8,275 nt of DNA from Pseudomonadota bacterium (GCA_023423235.1 JAFAFY010000261.1:1-8275); one strand, 5' to 3'; counted from the first letter of the stretch, positions 1-8,058 are shown. Program-made: numbers and translations. The notes: a model not told the origin generated them from the letters alone.

Positions 1-3000
1 TCAGCGCTCGCGCCGCCAGTTCACCGAGCCGCGGCTCTCCAGGGTGCTCGATTCGATCTCGACGTCGAACCCGCGCGAGAGCATGTACTTGAGCGTCAGC
101 ACCTGGCCGGTGCCCAGCAGCGAGACGCCGAAGCCGACGTAGAGCCGCGGCGAGATCTGCTTGCCGACGCCCAGCACGCTGCCGCCCAGCGCACGCGAGT
201 CGCTGATGCCGGCCTCGTCCAGGCCGATCCTGCTGCCGATCTGCGAGGCCAGCAGGCTGCCGCCGGCATTGAGCGCGGCCGCGGCGGCGTCGATCTGCTG
301 GCCCTCGGCACTGGTCAGGCTGGAGGTCGAGCGGCCCAGCGCGAGGTAGGACAAGGCCTGCGCGTTGTCGCTGGCCGGGTCGGTCCAGACCTCGGCCTGC
401 GGGGCCGAGACGCGGCCGCTGACGTCGACGCCGGCGGTGATGTCCTCGGCCTCGATCCGGCGCTCGGCGCGGATGTCGAGGATCGGGTCGGACACCGGTC
501 CGTTGGAGAAGGTCAGGTTGCCGCGGGTCACGCGCAGTTCCTGGCCGTAGGCCTTGTACTTGCCGGCGACTTCCAGCCGGCCGCTGCCGGTCATCTCGCG
601 GCCGGGCACCGCGCGCACGCGCAGGGTGCCGCCGAGCATGCCGTCGAAGCCGAAGCCGCGCATCGCAACGGCGTCGCCCATCACCAGGCTCAGGTCCAGT
701 TCCAGCGGCGAGGCGGTGGTGGCATCGGGGTCGACCGGGTCGAGCACCACCACGTCCGGCGATGCCGACACGCCCTCGCTCAGGCGCTCCAGGTCCAGCA
801 GCGCGGCGGGCACGGTCACGGTGCCGGTGACATTGAGCGGCTGGCGCGCGGCGTAGCGCACAGTGATGTCGGGATTGGCGATCAGGTGCAGGTCGCTGGT
901 GTCCGACAGCAGCACGTTCTCGCCGCGTAGGTTGATCACCAGCGGGGTGTCGTCGCCGCGCCAGCCCAGGCTGCCGTCGATGTTCAGCGTGCCCTCGCCC
1001 GAACGCACGCTGCCGGCGATGCGCGCGGTGCCGTCGGGCAGCGCATCGAGGGCCACGTCGCCGTCCTCCAGCGCGATGGCCAACGACGGCAGCTCGGTCG
1101 AGAAGTCGGTCAGGCGCGCATTGCCGCCGATCGATGGCTGCGCGCGGGTGCCGCCGAGGGTGATGTCGGCGGTGAGGCGGCCGCTGGGCTCGACGATGTC
1201 GGGCGAGAACAGCTCGACGAAGGTCAGGTCCTCGACGTTGGCGACCAGCGAACCCGACAGCGGCGAATACGCATCCCAGCCGTTGCTGACCTCGGCGCGG
1301 ATGCGGCCGGCATCGTTGAGCGTGGTGGTCAGCGTCGCGTTGACGCGGTTGGCATCGAACTCGGCGTCCAGTGCCAGCGCCTCGTAGCTGATCACCTCGT
1401 TGCGGGCGCGCTCGGTGGTCTTGATGCCGCCGGTGGCCGAGGTCACCTGCACGCTGCCGGCAAAGCCGTTGCCGACCGGGCGCGCGCTGCCCTCGATGGC
1501 GATCTCGCCGCGCAGCACGAACGGCCGCCCGCCATCCTGCTCGGGCAGGTAGGGCGTGGCGAGCGACAGCGGCAGGCCGTGGCCGCGGATCGACACGCCG
1601 CGTTGCGGCCAGTCGGCGCTGGCGCACAGCGACCCGCCGCCGCTGGAGGCGAAGCAGCTCTCGTCCAGGGTGTAGCGGGTGCCGGCCTGGACGAACCGCG
1701 CGGGCGACTGCAGCGCCCAGCTGGCGCCGGTGGCCGGCGCCAGGCGCAGCGTCGACAGCGTGCCCTGCCAGTTGCCGTTGCGGCGCTCGGTGGCGGCGGC
1801 CAGGTCGAGCATGCCGATCTCGCCGCGGGCGCTGGCGTCGAGCTGCAGCTTCTCCACCGCGCCGCGCGCGGCCAGCCGAAGTTCGTCCAGCGCGACGCCG
1901 GCATTGACGCCGGTGGCGACGACATCGAGCGTGCCGCTGTCGCTGCGCCAGGGCAGCCGGCCCTGGATGCGTGCGCTGGTGGCGCGGTAGTCGCCGTAGT
2001 GCAGGTCGCTGCCGGTCAGGTCGGCGGCGATATCGGGCGCGGTGCGCGGGCCGGTGGCGCGCAGGGTACCGCGCAGCACGCCACCGCCTTGCGGCAGGAA
2101 ATCGGCGATCTGCAGCGGCGCCAGGTTGGCGTCGATGTCCAGGGTGTCGGTGACGGTCGCGGTGGCGTCGACCCGGCTGCCGCCGAGGGTCAGCGCGACC
2201 TCGCCGTCGAAATCGCTGCGCCCGGCCTCGCCGGCATCGCGCGCCGGGCCATGCATCGCGAAGCGCGCGCTGCCATCCAGGCGGCGCCCGCGCAGGTTGC
2301 CACCCAGGTCGCTGGCCTCGGCGGTGATCTCCAGGCCGCCGTCGTCGCGGGTCGCACCGGTGCTGGCCAGTTGGCCGTCGATCGCGCCCGTCCAGTCGCG
2401 GGCGAAGTAGCCGGGGTCGAAACCTTGCAGCGCCGCGTCGATGTCCCACTGCAGCGCCGGCGCCCAGGCGACCTCGCCGCTCGCGTCCAGGGTGCCGGTG
2501 GGCATGGTCACGCGCGCGGTCTGCAGGCGCATGCGCTCGCTGTCGCCGCGGCCGTCGAAGTCGACGTCCGCCTGCAGGCCGTCGCGCGCGACCGTGGCCT
2601 TGCCGATCGCCGCCCACGCGGCGCTGCGCCCGGCAAGGCCGAGGTCGGCATTGGCGGTGATCGGCGGCACCGGCTCGGCGGCATCGGGATCGGCGCCGAA
2701 CTGCAGCCCGCGGGCGTTGATGGCGAAACGGAAGCGCACGTCCTCGGGTGCATTGAAGTCGGCGTTGCCGCGCGCGGTGATGCGGCCATCGAACACGTCC
2801 AGCACCAGCGGCGCGACCTCCAGTACCTGGTCCTCGATGCGGATCTTCGAGGGCTGCAGCACCGCCGACAGGCCGCCGTCTTCGGGCGCGCCCATCGCGA
2901 ACCTGCCCTGCACGGTCGCGCTGCCGCCGACGCCGTCGGCGCGCAGGTCGAAGGCCAGCGGCGTGCCGGGCGCGCCGCTGCCGGTCAGCAGGCCGGGGTC

Positions 3001-3945
3001 GAGCGCGCTGGTGTTGGCACGCAGTGCCCAGCCGGGCCGGTCGCGCCCGCGCAGGGTCGCCACCACCCGCAGCGGTTCCGGCACGTGGCCGACGATGGCG
3101 ACATCCAGCGCCGACAGGTCGCCGCGCGCCACCAGCCCGATCCGCGGCCGCGTGCGGCCCAGCGGCGCGGGCATCAACGCGCTGGCGGTCAGGTCCATGC
3201 GGTAGTCGTCGTCGGGCGCGTAGACGCCGTGGGCGCTGAAGCGGCCGCGGTCGCTGTCGACGACGATGTTCTCCAGGTGCAGCTCGCCCTGCTGGGCGTC
3301 GATGCCGCCGCGCAGGCTGTGGATGTCGATCAGGCGCTCGCCCAGGCGCAGCACGCGGAAACCGTCGACGCGGATGGTGTCGGCCTGCAGCGACAGCGGC
3401 AGGTCGATGCGCGGCAGCGACTCGGGCCAGCGCGGCAGCTCGAACGGTGTTTCCACCGGCGGCGGCAGCGACAGCACCGCGTTGTCGACGTCGAGCACGT
3501 CCAAACGCAGGCGGCGGCCGACCAGCGGCATGATCGCCGGATCGATGGTCACCCGCTGCGCGGTGAACGAGAGCACCGTCGGCTCGGCGCAGTCGCCATA
3601 GGCGACCGGCTTGCCGTCGACATCCGGGCAGCCGCGCTGCACGTAGCGCACGTCGGTCATCGTCAGCGGGCCGGAGGCCGGGCCTTCGGCGCCGCCCCAG
3701 GTCAGTTCTGTGCCGGCCGGCAGGCGCGCGGCGATCTGGTGCAGCAGGAAATCGCGGCCGCCGAAGGTCATCAGCAGCCACCACACCAGCGCCACCGCCA
3801 GCAGCGCGAGCGCGGCGGTGCCGATCGCGCTGCGCAGCGCCAGCGTGCGCATGCGTGCGCGCCGGCGCGCGCGCAGCTCGGCGATGCGTGCCTCGCGTTC
3901 TTCTGGCGTCAGGTCGCCAGGGATGCGCTGGCGGCGGAAGGCCAT
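1..3945 (-). CDS. tamB: TamB, inner-membrane-anchored periplasm-spanning subunit of the translocation and assembly module
   Basis: The gene is complete: 1314 codons, ATG at 3945-3943 and TGA at 3-1. TamB is the inner-membrane partner of TamA. It is an AsmA-like protein that forms a long hydrophobic beta-taco groove across the periplasm, and it is implicated in outer-membrane protein assembly and in phospholipid transport to the outer membrane. Residues 1-36 are a charged, Arg-rich cytoplasmic tail. Residues 37-60 are one hydrophobic segment (ALLAVALVWWLLM) that serves as an uncleaved anchor. About 900 residues of short alternating beta-strands follow. The C-terminal TamB domain (DUF490, roughly 970-1314) shows AYGQELRVTRGNLTF near 1132-1146, then PILDIRAERR (1154-1163), LSYLALGRS (1198-1206), and LYVGFGVSLLGTGQVLTLKY near 1268-1287. 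Length is close to E. coli TamB (about 1260 from memory). Four periplasmic cysteines occur as two close pairs, C106/C119 and C764/C774. The start is supported by a GGAG seven bases upstream and by the tight junction with tamA. The family call is very secure. Confidence 0.96.
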   Translation of the reverse strand: MAFRRQRIPGDLTPEEREARIAELRARRRARMRTLALRSAIGTAALALLAVALVWWLLMTFGGRDFLLHQIAARLPAGTELTWGGAEGPASGPLTMTDVRYVQRGCPDVDGKPVAYGDCAEPTVLSFTAQRVTIDPAIMPLVGRRLRLDVLDVDNAVLSLPPPVETPFELPRWPESLPRIDLPLSLQADTIRVDGFRVLRLGERLIDIHSLRGGIDAQQGELHLENIVVDSDRGRFSAHGVYAPDDDYRMDLTASALMPAPLGRTRPRIGLVARGDLSALDVAIVGHVPEPLRVVATLRGRDRPGWALRANTSALDPGLLTGSGAPGTPLAFDLRADGVGGSATVQGRFAMGAPEDGGLSAVLQPSKIRIEDQVLEVAPLVLDVFDGRITARGNADFNAPEDVRFRFAINARGLQFGADPDAAEPVPPITANADLGLAGRSAAWAAIGKATVARDGLQADVDFDGRGDSERMRLQTARVTMPTGTLDASGEVAWAPALQWDIDAALQGFDPGYFARDWTGAIDGQLASTGATRDDGGLEITAEASDLGGNLRGRRLDGSARFAMHGPARDAGEAGRSDFDGEVALTLGGSRVDATATVTDTLDIDANLAPLQIADFLPQGGGVLRGTLRATGPRTAPDIAADLTGSDLHYGDYRATSARIQGRLPWRSDSGTLDVVATGVNAGVALDELRLAARGAVEKLQLDASARGEIGMLDLAAATERRNGNWQGTLSTLRLAPATGASWALQSPARFVQAGTRYTLDESCFASSGGGSLCASADWPQRGVSIRGHGLPLSLATPYLPEQDGGRPFVLRGEIAIEGSARPVGNGFAGSVQVTSATGGIKTTERARNEVISYEALALDAEFDANRVNATLTTTLNDAGRIRAEVSNGWDAYSPLSGSLVANVEDLTFVELFSPDIVEPSGRLTADITLGGTRAQPSIGGNARLTDFSTELPSLAIALEDGDVALDALPDGTARIAGSVRSGEGTLNIDGSLGWRGDDTPLVINLRGENVLLSDTSDLHLIANPDITVRYAARQPLNVTGTVTVPAALLDLERLSEGVSASPDVVVLDPVDPDATTASPLELDLSLVMGDAVAMRGFGFDGMLGGTLRVRAVPGREMTGSGRLEVAGKYKAYGQELRVTRGNLTFSNGPVSDPILDIRAERRIEAEDITAGVDVSGRVSAPQAEVWTDPASDNAQALSYLALGRSTSSLTSAEGQQIDAAAAALNAGGSLLASQIGSRIGLDEAGISDSRALGGSVLGVGKQISPRLYVGFGVSLLGTGQVLTLKYMLSRGFDVEIESSTLESRGSVNWRRER

Positions 3946-3946
3946 G

Positions 3947-5740
3947 TCAGAACTCCGCGCCGATCGACAGGCCGATGGTGAACGGCGAGTCGGGGTTGTC
4001 CAGGCCGCGGGCGATGTCGAGCTTCAACGGGCCGACCGGGGTGAGGTAGCGCGCGCCGATGCCCACGCCTGCGCGCCAGTGCGGCGATCCGCCGTCGAAG
4101 GCGTCGCCGCCGTCGACGAACACCGCCGCGCCGATCGACTTGGTGAAATAGCGCTCGAACTCGACGCTGGCGGTGACCACGTTCTTGGCGCCCAGCGCGT
4201 AGGCCTTCAGGCCATCGCTGGCGGGCAGCCGCGGGCCGACCTCGCGCCAGTCGTAGCCGCGGATGCTGCGGTCGCCGCCGGCGTAGAAGCGCAGGCTCGG
4301 CGGCATCGCCACCAGCGCATCGGTGAAGGTGTGGCCCATCTCGCCGCGCACGATCAGGCGGTTGGACTCGCCGAAGCCACGGAACCAGCTGGCGCGGGCG
4401 TGGATCTGCGAGAACGTGGCGTCCGAACCCGCGCCCTCGATGCCGCCGCGCAGCGTCACCGAGCCGCCGATGCCCGCACGCGGGAACAGGCGGTCGTCGA
4501 CGTCGATGTACTCGGCGCGCAGCGAGGGATAGGCGAAGGTCGCGTAGCGGTACGCCGGGCCGGCGTCGGCCCCGTTCTGGTCGGCCTCGTAGGCCCAGCG
4601 CTCGCGCAGCACGTGCATCGAGGCGACCAGGTTGAGGAACTCGTTGTACTGGCCGCTGCGGCTGGCGACGAACTCGACCCGGCGCGAGTCGATGTAGTCG
4701 GTCTGCTCGTCGGAGGCCTGCAGGCTGGCGGTGTACCAGCCGTCGAGCCAGGCGAACGCCGGGATGCGGTACTGCAGGGTCAGGGTCTTGCGCTTCTGCG
4801 CGTAGTCCAGCTGCGCCAGCGCCTTGTGCCCGCGCATGTTGACGTAGCGGCGCTCCACGCCCAGGCGGATGCCCGCGCCGCTGTCGGTGCCGTAGCTCAG
4901 GCCGGCGGTGTAGATGCTGCGCTTGGCCGGGGTCAGGGTCACCTTGACCGGCACCTCGCGCTGCGCGTTGGCCTGGTCGACCTGCGGCTCGATGTCGATG
5001 TTGCCGAAGTAGTCCAGCCGCGTGAGCGAAGTGCGCAGGCGGTCCAGGCGCCCCTGGTGGTAGTAGCTGCCCTCGTCCCAGTACACCAGGCCTTCGAGCA
5101 GGCTGTCGTTGATGATCTGTTCGGGCGTCTGCTCGAACGTGGTCGGGCCCATGTTGTAGCGCTCGCCGCTGGTCCATACCAGGTCGATGTCGGCGGCATG
5201 CTCGGCGCGCGTCACCTCGACCCGGCGCGAGGCGAACTCGGCATCGAAGTAGCCGCGCTCGGCCAGGCGCCGGCTGATGCGGTTGCGGCTGGCGTCGTAG
5301 TCGGGGTGGTAGAACACCGCGCCTTCGCTGGGAATGAAGCTGGCCAGGTCGCGCGCCAGGTAGCGGTCCTGGCCGCCGGCGCCGATGATCGCGATGTCGC
5401 TGTTGCGCACCCGCACCGGCTCGCCGGCATCCACGACGATGCGCACGCGGGTGTTTTCGCCGTCACGGCTGCGCTGCACGTCGATCTGCGGCGAGTAGTA
5501 GCCGAAGGGCTCCAGCGCCTTACGGGTCTGGCTCTCGGCCTGGCGCACCAGGTAGCCCAGGCGCCGCGCCGAGATGTCCTTGCCGACGGCGTCGACCAGC
5601 GCCAGCGCGATCTCGACGTTCTCGGTCATCTCCTCGTCGAGCCCCTCGACGTCGACGCGCTCGACACGCGCCGCATGCGCGGCCGCCGAGGTGCACAGGA
5701 GAAGGACGGCGGCGGTGAAGGACCACGTGGATCGGCGCAT
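3947..5740 (-). CDS. tamA: TamA, outer-membrane Omp85-family subunit of the translocation and assembly module
   Basis: TamA is 597 residues here (E. coli about 577, from memory). It is an outer-membrane barrel that pairs with TamB to assemble a subset of outer-membrane proteins, autotransporters among them. I chose the ATG at 5740-5738 because it opens a classic signal peptide: basic MRRS, a hydrophobic stretch, and an AHA cleavage site after residue 23. An in-frame ATG 32 codons upstream would add an Arg-rich leader that spoils this. Three POTRA domains follow, at roughly 25-103, 107-187 and 193-268. The first begins RVERVDVEGL; the second contains a Y-H-P-D-Y element followed by RISRRLAERGYFDA. 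The barrel runs from about 272 to 597. It carries the Omp85 loop-6 signature, seen as GGDRSIRGYDWREVGPR at 488-504, and ends in the aromatic C-terminal residue of many outer-membrane proteins (IGLSIGAEF). No strong Shine-Dalgarno precedes the ATG. The tamB start is one base past its TGA stop, so the two form a translationally coupled pair. Confidence 0.95.
   Translation of the reverse strand: MRRSTWSFTAAVLLLCTSAAAHAARVERVDVEGLDEEMTENVEIALALVDAVGKDISARRLGYLVRQAESQTRKALEPFGYYSPQIDVQRSRDGENTRVRIVVDAGEPVRVRNSDIAIIGAGGQDRYLARDLASFIPSEGAVFYHPDYDASRNRISRRLAERGYFDAEFASRRVEVTRAEHAADIDLVWTSGERYNMGPTTFEQTPEQIINDSLLEGLVYWDEGSYYHQGRLDRLRTSLTRLDYFGNIDIEPQVDQANAQREVPVKVTLTPAKRSIYTAGLSYGTDSGAGIRLGVERRYVNMRGHKALAQLDYAQKRKTLTLQYRIPAFAWLDGWYTASLQASDEQTDYIDSRRVEFVASRSGQYNEFLNLVASMHVLRERWAYEADQNGADAGPAYRYATFAYPSLRAEYIDVDDRLFPRAGIGGSVTLRGGIEGAGSDATFSQIHARASWFRGFGESNRLIVRGEMGHTFTDALVAMPPSLRFYAGGDRSIRGYDWREVGPRLPASDGLKAYALGAKNVVTASVEFERYFTKSIGAAVFVDGGDAFDGGSPHWRAGVGIGARYLTPVGPLKLDIARGLDNPDSPFTIGLSIGAEF
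3953..3956 (-). promoter_or_regulatory. Shine-Dalgarno site of tamB, inside the end of tamA
   Basis: On the coding strand GGAG is followed by TTCTGAC and then the tamB ATG, giving a 7-base spacer. The site lies in the last codons of tamA, and the tamA stop (TGA) is one base before the tamB start. This decides the tamB start over the internal Met32. It also implies that ribosomes finishing tamA feed tamB. Confidence 0.8.
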
Positions 5741-5746
5741 CGGCGC

Positions 5747-5767
5747 AGCATACCGACAGCGTGTCAA
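5747..5767 (-). promoter_or_regulatory. AT-richer patch with a -35-like TTGACA upstream of tamA (weak candidate)
   Basis: Reading towards tamA, the spacer contains TAAACGGGTTTTGACA, the only AT-rich stretch in an otherwise GC-rich spacer. It includes an exact TTGACA hexamer (5767-5762). A TATGCT hexamer (5752-5747) follows, but only 9 bases away, far short of the usual 16-18. At a 17-base spacing the sequence is GCCGAT, a poor -10 that overlaps the start codon. The pieces therefore do not form a standard sigma-70 promoter. I record it because it is the only promoter-like sequence in front of tamA. Confidence 0.2.
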
Positions 5768-5793
5768 AACCCGTTTAACGCGATGCGGCGGTT

Positions 5794-5820
5794 CGCAGCC
5801 GGCAGCGTCCGCCGGTTGCG
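5794..5820 (-). repeat. Imperfect inverted repeat downstream of glyS
   Basis: The arms CGCAGCCGGC (5794-5803) and GCCGGTTGCG (5811-5820) are complementary at 9 of 10 positions around a 7-base loop. The stem begins 22 bases after the glyS stop codon. In the minus-strand transcript the odd pair is an A-C mismatch; on the plus strand it would be a G-U pair. No T-run follows directly: the next bases are AACCGCCGC, and a short TTTT lies about 24 bases further on. It could slow polymerase or stabilise the glyS 3' end, but it does not qualify as a convincing intrinsic terminator. The rest of the 102-bp glyS-tamA spacer holds nothing else I recognise. Confidence 0.4.
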
Positions 5821-5842
5821 GCGACAGGCGCGGCACCGCGGC

Positions 5843-8035
5843 TCAGGCCGACAGGTGTTCGATCGCCGCCACGCTGCCCAGCCGCGCCGACAGCCGCTGC
5901 AGCAGCGCGAGGCGGTTGCCGCGCAGCGCCGGGTCCTCGGCATTGACCATCACCCCGTCGAAGAACGCATCGACCTGCGGCCGCAGCCGCGCCAGGTGGG
6001 TCAGCACCGAGACGTAGTCGCCGCGTGCCAGCGCCGCATCGGCCTCGGCGTCCAGCGCCGCGACCGCTTCGGCCAGCGCGGCCTCGGCCGGCTCGCGCAG
6101 CAGCGCCGGATCGATCGCGTCGGGAATCCCGCCCTCGACCTTGCGCAGGATGTTGCCGATGCGCTTGTTCGCCGCCGCCAGCGCGTCGGCCTCGGGCAAT
6201 GCGGCAAAGGTGCCGATGGCGTCGATGCGGCGGTCGAAGTCGTACAGCGAGGCCGGGCGCAGCGCGGCGACCGCGTTGAACTGCTGCACGCTCGCGCCCT
6301 TGTCGGCGTAGTAGCCCTTGAGGCGGTCGAGGATGAAGTCGTAGAGCGCGTCGATGTCCGCAGCGGTGAACGCGGCGCTGCCTGCCACCTCCGCCTGCAG
6401 TTCCACCCCGGCGCGGCGCGCGGTCTCGGCGGCATTGGCGCGGCGGTTGGCTTCGACCTCGGCGATCGCGGCATCCACGCCCAGCCAGGCCTGGCGCAGC
6501 AGCGCCGGCAGGTCCAGGTCCAGGCCCGATTCGATCAGGGTGCGCGCCAGCCCCAGCGCATTGCGCCGCAGCGCGAACGGGTCCTTGTTGCCGGTCGGCT
6601 TGAGGCCGGCGGCGAAGCCCCCTGCCAGCGTGTCCAGGCGCTCGGCGATCGCCAGTACCTTGCCCAGCGGCGAGAGCGCGATGTCGTCGCCGGCGAAGCG
6701 CGGCTGCCAGGCTTCATCGATCGCGTTGGCCAGGGCGTCGCGGTCCTCGCCGGCAAGGTCCGACAGCGCCGGGTCCTGGCGCGCGTAGTCGCGCCCGGCG
6801 ATGCCCTGCAGCTCGGGAAACTCGCCGACCATGCGCGACTGCAGGTCGGCCTTGGACAGCAGCGCGGCGCGCCGGGCCAGCGCGGCATCCACGCCGACCT
6901 GCGGCGCGATGGCCTGCGCAAGTGCGGTCACGCGCGCGGCCTTGTCGGCCACGCTGCCCAGCCTGGCCTGGTAGGTGACGCTCGTCAGGCCGTCGTTCAT
7001 CGCCGACAGGCCCTGCCTGAGGTCCTCATCGAAGAAGAACTTCGCATCGGCGAAGCGCGGCCGGATCACCCGCTCATAGCCCTTGGCGACCTCGGCCGGG
7101 TTCTTCGATTCGATGTTGGCGATGCCGACGAAGCGCTCGGTCAGGCGGCCGCCCTGCAGCACCGGGAAGAACTTCTGGTTGGCTTCCATCGTCGCGATCA
7201 GCGCTTCCTGCGGCACCGCCAGGAACGCGGCCTCGAAGGTGCCGGCGACCGCGCTCGGCCACTCGACCAGGCAGTTGACCTGTTCGAGGTTGTCGGGCTC
7301 GATCCGCGCCTCGCCGCCGGCGGCCTGCGCGGCGGCCTGCACCTGGGCCACGATCCGCGCGCGGCGCGCGTCGGCGTCCACCAGCACCCTGGCCGCTTCA
7401 AGCGCAGTCACATAATCGCCGGGAGCGGCGATCTCCACCGCGGCGTCGTGCATGAAGTGATGGCCGCGGCTGCTGCGGCCGCTGCGCACGCCCAGCAGTT
7501 CGGCATCGACGATGTCCTGGCCGTGCAGCAGCACCAGCCAGTGCAGCGGACGCGCGAATGCATAGGGGTGGTTGCCCCAGCGCATGGGCTTGGGAATCGG
7601 CATCGCCGCGACGGCCTCGCGCAGCACCTCGGGCAGCAGCGCGGCGGTCGGCGCGCCCGGCGTCACCGCGCGGTGCACGAAGCGTTCGCCCTTGGCGTCG
7701 CGGGTCTTCTCGAGCGCGGTCCAGTCGACCCCGGCCTTCGCGGCGAAGCCCTGCAGCGCACGGGTCGGCTGGCCGTCGGCATCCAGCGCGATGTCCAGGT
7801 ACGGCCCCAGCACTTCCGAGCGCTGCTCGGGCTGCTCGCTGGCCACGCCCGGTAGCAGCACCGCCAGCCGGCGCGGGGTGTACAGCGGCTTCGCATCGCC
7901 GCGCTCGACGGCGACGCCGCGCTTGTCCAGCGCCGCCAGCACGCCGTCCAGCAGCGCCTGCGCCAGGCCGGGCAGCGCCTTGACCGGCAGTTCTTCGGTG
8001 CCGAGTTCGATGAGGAGGGGATGCATGTCAGTCAT
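5843..8035 (-). CDS. glyS: Glycyl-tRNA synthetase beta subunit
   Basis: GlyS is the beta chain of the bacterial alpha2beta2 glycyl-tRNA synthetase. The alpha chain (GlyQ) carries the active site, while beta supplies most of the tRNA recognition in the cytoplasm. The gene is complete at 730 codons. Family motifs appear in order: LLIELGTEELPVKALPGLAQ (7-26), YTPRRLAVLLPG (52-63), MRWGNHPYAFARPLHWLV (151-168), GVRSGRSSRGHHF (182-194), VPQEALIATMEANQKFFPV (274-292), KFFFDEDLR (332-340), LGSVADKAARV (359-369) and LSKADLQSRMVGEFPELQG (393-411). The C-terminal DALR-type anticodon-binding part contains AAANKRIGNILRK (620-632) and FFDGVMVNAEDPALRGNRLALL (691-712, conserved core FFDGVMV). It is about 40 residues longer than E. 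coli GlyS as I recall it, with the excess apparently in an Ala/Arg-rich linker near 510-560. The start may be Met1 (8035) or Met4 (8026); neither has a good ribosome binding site. The family call is very secure. Confidence 0.97.
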   Translation of the reverse strand: MTDMHPLLIELGTEELPVKALPGLAQALLDGVLAALDKRGVAVERGDAKPLYTPRRLAVLLPGVASEQPEQRSEVLGPYLDIALDADGQPTRALQGFAAKAGVDWTALEKTRDAKGERFVHRAVTPGAPTAALLPEVLREAVAAMPIPKPMRWGNHPYAFARPLHWLVLLHGQDIVDAELLGVRSGRSSRGHHFMHDAAVEIAAPGDYVTALEAARVLVDADARRARIVAQVQAAAQAAGGEARIEPDNLEQVNCLVEWPSAVAGTFEAAFLAVPQEALIATMEANQKFFPVLQGGRLTERFVGIANIESKNPAEVAKGYERVIRPRFADAKFFFDEDLRQGLSAMNDGLTSVTYQARLGSVADKAARVTALAQAIAPQVGVDAALARRAALLSKADLQSRMVGEFPELQGIAGRDYARQDPALSDLAGEDRDALANAIDEAWQPRFAGDDIALSPLGKVLAIAERLDTLAGGFAAGLKPTGNKDPFALRRNALGLARTLIESGLDLDLPALLRQAWLGVDAAIAEVEANRRANAAETARRAGVELQAEVAGSAAFTAADIDALYDFILDRLKGYYADKGASVQQFNAVAALRPASLYDFDRRIDAIGTFAALPEADALAAANKRIGNILRKVEGGIPDAIDPALLREPAEAALAEAVAALDAEADAALARGDYVSVLTHLARLRPQVDAFFDGVMVNAEDPALRGNRLALLQRLSARLGSVAAIEHLSA

Positions 8036-8058
8036 GGCAGTTCGATCCGGAAGAAATT

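Noticed and set aside
1579..3981. An 800-codon plus-strand open frame antisense to tamB
   Set aside because: It has the same phase relation to tamB (first base opposite the wobble position) and the same low-complexity Ala/Gln/Arg/Gly composition. It is a GC-bias shadow.
3909..5177. A 422-codon minus-strand open frame overlapping tamA in another frame
   Set aside because: Its translation is Arg/Ala/Pro-rich without domain signatures, while the overlapping tamA frame shows POTRA and Omp85 motifs throughout.
5690..5695. Cys16 in the TamA signal peptide as a lipoprotein lipobox
   Set aside because: The context LLLC lacks the small residue required at position -1, and a good signal peptidase I site (AHA) follows. 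TamA is a barrel protein, not a lipoprotein.
5794..5820. Calling the glyS-tamA stem-loop a rho-independent terminator
   Set aside because: No T-run follows the stem, the stem has an A-C mismatch in the transcribed orientation, and a TTTT occurs only about 24 bases later.
5741..5836. A 32-codon N-terminal extension of tamA from an upstream in-frame ATG at 5836
   Set aside because: It would place an Arg/Cys/Pro-rich stretch before a clear signal peptide, and it starts only 7 bases after the glyS stop. The ATG at 5740 gives a normal export signal.
3710..7855. A 1381-codon open frame on the plus strand running antisense through most of glyS, all of tamA and the start of tamB
   Set aside because: glyS and tamA are in the same minus-strand frame. 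The plus-strand frame puts its first codon base opposite their third positions, which are nearly always G or C, so stop codons (all starting with T) are rare. The product has no recognisable domain and is a biased Ala/Arg/Gly/Gln/Val composition, whereas the minus-strand genes are unmistakable.
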